A stretch of 64,000 nucleotides of DNA from Bog-473 sp963711065 (GTDB lineage: Bacteria > Actinomycetota > Acidimicrobiia > Acidimicrobiales > RAAP-2). Each line of letters opens with the position of its first letter. The first letter of the stretch is position 1. A model generated the notes under the pieces. That model ran no database searches, was not told the DNA's origin, and saw only the letters and a program-made list of their open reading frames with translations. This document shows, piece after piece, positions 61,249 to 64,000 of the stretch. The DNA lies in the NCBI GenBank assembly GCA_963711065.1, contig CAVQCO010000004.1, positions 62,001-126,000 on the forward strand, written 5' to 3'. Both the position numbers and the translations under genes were made by a program.

Positions 61249-61585
61249 GGGATCAATTCCCCTTTCCCACCGTCTCGGAGCTACTCGAGCCGACCCTCGT
61301 TCAGAAACTATGTACCACGGGTGCGACGGCAGTAAGGGGTGGTCCGGCCCTATTTCTGGGGTTCTTTCGGCCCGGTCAGGCCGGGGCGTCGACCGTCGGT
61401 CGGTGGTCGTCCTGTGGACAACGGGTCCGTTCCTACCAAACCCCCGTTTGGGTGCGCTCGTCCCCAAGTCATCCACAGCCTGTGCCCGAAAGGGTCGCCG
61501 TCGACCGTCTTTCGTGTGGCCCCGCCACGTGCTTTGCTCTGTTCGTGCAGGCAGAACGACCACGCGCCGTCCCCGGGCGGCCGCG
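61249..61585. other. Divergent intergenic region with DnaA-box-like sites
   Basis: No gene seen. These 337 bases separate the divergent unknown gene and dCTP deaminase gene. They contain TGTGGACAA (61413-61421), the exact complement of the TTGTCCACA box, and TCATCCACA (61469-61477), one base from TTATCCACA, in inverted orientation 47 bases apart. The region is less GC-rich than its neighbours near 61300-61370. It may be a DnaA-titration or origin-associated segment. Confidence 0.5.
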
Positions 61586-62722
61586 ATGCTGAGCCTGCAG
61601 CCGACCGCCGAGGGGGTCCTCCCGGGGCAGCTCCTGGAGGGGGCGATCCGGGCCGGTTACATCGACGCCGGGCGCTTCAAGATCCCCGATGTCAACGTGC
61701 AGCCCGCCAGCCTGGACCTGCGCCTGGGTGAGCGGGCGCTCCGCATCCGCTGCAGCTTCCTGCCGGGGTCCGACCCGGTCGAGCGCAAGCTGAAGGACTA
61801 CGTCCTCGACGAGATCGACCTGCGGGGCGACGGTGCGATGCTCGAGGCCCGCTGTCCCTACCTGATTGAGCTGAAGGAGCGCCTCGACCTCCCGGCCGGC
61901 CTCCGGGGCAAGGCCAACCCGAAGAGCTCGACCGGCCGGATCGACGTGTTCACCCGGGTCATCACCGACCACAGCGACCGGTTCGACGAGGTGGCGCCGG
62001 GCTACCACGGCCCCCTCTACCTGGAGGTGGTGCCGCTGTCGTTCGCCGTCCGGGTGCGCGAGGACCTGACGCTCAACCAGCTGCGCCTGTCCATGGGCCA
62101 GCCCTGGCTCAGCGACGACGAGGTGCGTCGGACGCACCTGGTGGAGCCGATCCTCTTCAAGGAGGGCGCCCCCGTGCCCGTCGACGACCTCGTCCTCTCC
62201 AACGGCCTGTTCCTCGGACTCGACCTCCACGGCGACGAGCGCGGCCAGGTGGGGTACAGCACCCGTGACAGCGCACCGCTCCTCGACCTGACCGGCGCGG
62301 GAGACGTCGACCCGAGGCCGTTCTGGGACCCCGTGGTCCGGGAGGAGGGCGACCGGCTCGTGCTGTCGCCCAAGCGCTTCTACCTCCTGATGTCGCACGA
62401 GGCGGTGAGCATCCCGCCGAACCTGGCGGCCGAGATGACGGCGTACGACCCGACCAGCGGAGAGCTGCGGACGCACTACGCGGGCTTCTTCGATCCCGGC
62501 TTCGGGTTCGACCCCACCGGCGGCTTCCGGGGCTCGCGCGCCGCGCTCGAGGTACGCGCCCACGACGTCCCCTTCATGGTCGAGAACGGGCAGGCCGTCT
62601 GCAAGCTGACCTTCGAGCGCATGCTCGAAGAACCGACCGCGCTGTACGGCACCGGCATCGGCTCGTCGTACCAGCAGCAGGAGGAGACGCTCAGCAGGTA
62701 CTTCAGGCGCTCCATGCGTTAG
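61586..62722 (+). CDS. dcd: 2'-deoxycytidine 5'-triphosphate deaminase, long form
   Basis: A 378-residue protein, twice the usual Dcd length. The front half has KIPDVNVQPASLDLRLGERA and the family block GLRGKANPKSSTGRIDVFTR with the catalytic region. The second half repeats the fold (FYLLMSHEAVSIPPNLAAEM; TYDPTSGEL-like YDPTSGEL; VENGQAVCKLTFERM). I recall such double-domain forms mainly from Alphaproteobacteria. It makes dUTP from dCTP. ATG 61586; other starts lie too far upstream. Confidence 0.85.
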   Translation: MLSLQPTAEGVLPGQLLEGAIRAGYIDAGRFKIPDVNVQPASLDLRLGERALRIRCSFLPGSDPVERKLKDYVLDEIDLRGDGAMLEARCPYLIELKERLDLPAGLRGKANPKSSTGRIDVFTRVITDHSDRFDEVAPGYHGPLYLEVVPLSFAVRVREDLTLNQLRLSMGQPWLSDDEVRRTHLVEPILFKEGAPVPVDDLVLSNGLFLGLDLHGDERGQVGYSTRDSAPLLDLTGAGDVDPRPFWDPVVREEGDRLVLSPKRFYLLMSHEAVSIPPNLAAEMTAYDPTSGELRTHYAGFFDPGFGFDPTGGFRGSRAALEVRAHDVPFMVENGQAVCKLTFERMLEEPTALYGTGIGSSYQQQEETLSRYFRRSMR

Positions 62723-62928
62723 CGACGACCCACGCCACGGGATGAACCGTGCGCGGGGTCTGACGAGCAACGGGCCTTCACCGTCTCAGCGGTCGATCCT
62801 CACGACGAAAAGAGGCACCGAAACGACTGTGGACGCAATGTCCATGGTGCCGTCAGCCGTGATGCAATCACATCTAATGAACAACTTTGGCAGGTAGCGG
62901 CCGATTCTCCTGTTCCTCTGTCGGGTAT

Positions 62929-62948
62929 AGCCCGCGACGTTGCGGGCT
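62929..62948. terminator. Hairpin before the chaplin-like gene
   Basis: AGCCCGC-GACGTT-GCGGGCT is a perfect 7-base stem. It lies 48 bases before the next start and 206 bases after the dcd stop. It could end dcd transcription or sit in the leader of the secreted-protein gene. There is no clear T-run. Confidence 0.4.
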
Positions 62949-62996
62949 TCAGAGCGGGTCTGTGTTGCCCATACACAGAAGGAGCGATGCAAAGAC

Positions 62997-64000
62997 ATGA
63001 GGCGGAGCGGTCTTACCTCACTCGGTGTCCTTACGTGCGGGCTGATCCTGGCGACCGGTCTGATGCCGGCAGGTGCCGCATCACCGGCGCCGGACCCCCT
63101 CGCCTCGGCGGCGAGCAACGTCCAGAGCGTGCAGAACGCCGCCGCGGCCGTGGTGGCGCAGGTGACCGCGCCGGCCGCGGCGCCGGCGCCGGCGCCGGCC
63201 GTCGCCGCGAACCCCGCCGCGAAACCGGCCGCCACCCCGGCCACGAACCCGCTGGCACCGCTCACCGCACTGCCCGTCTCCATTTCGCTCCCGATCACGG
63301 CGCTGGCCAACGAAATCGGGAGCAACCTGTTGCCGGGCCAGGACTCGACCACCGGGACCAACACGGCGACCCAGTCGTCGCCGCTCGCCAACGTCGACGC
63401 GCCGGTCAACGTGTGTTCCTTGTCGATCGGGCTGCTGGCCGACGCCAGCAGCAGCTGCTCGACCACCTCGGTCGGGCTGAACCAGCTCGGCGCCATCGGC
63501 ACGGTCAACGTCCCGATCTCCGCCCAGGACAACGCGATCGGGCTGCTCAGCCAGGCGGCGTCGGCCCTGGGCCTGACCACGGGCCAATCGCCCGCCTCGA
63601 CCACCCAGAACGGCACCATCAACGCCTACGTTCCGGCGAGCATCTGCTCCGTTAACGTCGGGCTGGTCGGCAACACCGCCAGCAGCTGCAACCTGACCGG
63701 GACCAACGGGACCACCACGCAAACAGGCGTGCTCGACGCGGCCGTGCCCGTGACCGTGTGCGACGTCATCGCCGAGATCGACGGGAACAGCACGGCCGAC
63801 TGCCCGCAACAGCCCGACGCGGTGTCGCAGTCGGGACAGCTGGCCGACGTGTTCCTGCCCGTCACCGCCTGTGGCGTGATCGTCGAGGTGGACGGCACCG
63901 CGACGGGCATGTGCATGCCGGTCTCGGGGTTCCCACTCGTCAACGGCCTGCCCACTGACAACGTGAGCCAGAGCGCCCCGATCGACGGCGTGCTGCCGGT
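62997..64000 (+). CDS. Secreted protein with chaplin-like Cys repeats, cut by window edge
   Basis: The frame runs past the right edge; 334 residues are visible. A signal peptide (TSLGVLTCGLILATGLMPAG, cut near AAS) is followed by an Ala/Pro stretch (APAAAPAPAPAVAANPA). Then come 37-40-residue repeats: cysteine pairs at 140/154, 217/231, 255/269 and 292/306, all spaced C-x13-C, with Cys-less in-phase units near 103 and 177. Units look like APVNVCSLSIGLLADASSSC. Streptomyces chaplins have the same VNVC start with a longer Cys gap. Surface-active or wall-coat function is inferred. An AGAAGGAG lies 12 bases upstream of ATG 62997. Confidence 0.8.
   Translation, partial: MRRSGLTSLGVLTCGLILATGLMPAGAASPAPDPLASAASNVQSVQNAAAAVVAQVTAPAAAPAPAPAVAANPAAKPAATPATNPLAPLTALPVSISLPITALANEIGSNLLPGQDSTTGTNTATQSSPLANVDAPVNVCSLSIGLLADASSSCSTTSVGLNQLGAIGTVNVPISAQDNAIGLLSQAASALGLTTGQSPASTTQNGTINAYVPASICSVNVGLVGNTASSCNLTGTNGTTTQTGVLDAAVPVTVCDVIAEIDGNSTADCPQQPDAVSQSGQLADVFLPVTACGVIVEVDGTATGMCMPVSGFPLVNGLPTDNVSQSAPIDGVLP

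Noticed and set aside
62786..63622. 278-codon minus-strand frame opposite the secreted repeat protein
   Set aside because: It is Gly/Ala/Ser repetitive only because it mirrors the repeats; the plus strand has a signal peptide, a ribosome-binding site and regular cysteine pairs.
1..64000. CRISPR arrays, tRNA or rRNA genes, prophage
   Set aside because: I saw no regularly spaced repeats, no TTCRANNY-type tRNA arms in a clover-leaf context, no rRNA blocks and no phage structural genes. A tRNA scan would be needed to exclude them fully.

Overview
The window is high-GC bacterial DNA with dense, often overlapping genes, many GTG starts and several probable leaderless starts. It carries the replication-origin neighbourhood of an actinobacterium: cca, a DUF6049-type protein, murJ, trxB, trxA, a cwlM-like gene, parB, parA, rsmG, jag, yidC, yidD, rnpA, rpmH, dnaA, dnaN, recF, a DUF721 gene, gyrB and gyrA, in the order known from Mycobacterium. 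The rpsF-ssb-rpsR-rplI-dnaB block and a padR-ino1 pair lie nearby. Paired wax ester synthase/DGAT and patatin genes, actinobacterial DUF2505 and DUF5318 proteins and a very long S18 tail suggest a deep-branching actinomycete such as Acidimicrobiia; that placement is an inference.

Layout. 1-5585: end of a subtilisin-like peptidase, a small two-part protein that looks like a peptide precursor, a remote DUF6065-like protein, an ABC exporter and a histidine kinase/LuxR regulator pair. 5586-16426: two coupled genes of unknown function, a patatin plus a WS/DGAT, a DUF2505 gene with a flavin-type oxidoreductase, an orphan RegX3-like regulator, peroxiredoxin, SDR, MFS and LmbE-like genes. 16427-18023: a complete insertion sequence in a CTAG shared by two convergent stop codons. 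18024-28226: an Rrf2 regulator facing an unknown gene across a palindrome, a LigD-polymerase/PHP/LigC repair cluster, a second WS/DGAT-patatin pair, an aldolase-like gene, an amidohydrolase and dnaB. 28417-33424: ribosomal proteins and ssb, panB, DUF5318, padR-ino1. 33443-58051: origin-proximal core. 58092-62722: lepB, a D-aminoacylase-like gene, an unknown gene and a long dCTP deaminase. 62997-64000: start of a secreted protein with chaplin-like repeats.

How the genes relate. Replication initiation (dnaA, dnaN, recF, gyrBA, dnaB, ssb) and segregation (parAB with two parS sites) surround RNA and membrane-insertion genes (rnpA, rpmH, yidC, yidD, jag). murJ and cwlM link the locus to cell-wall synthesis, and trxB-trxA to redox. 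Two lipid-storage pairs, coenzyme A supply (panB) and inositol (ino1) indicate actinobacterial lipid metabolism.

Quality warning. At least 13 single-base frameshifts break genes, including the essential gyrA, gyrB, trxB and cca. Twelve are explained by one extra base and one by a missing base. This looks like insertion-biased sequencing error, and the affected genes are annotated as intact genes with a frameshift in the assembly.
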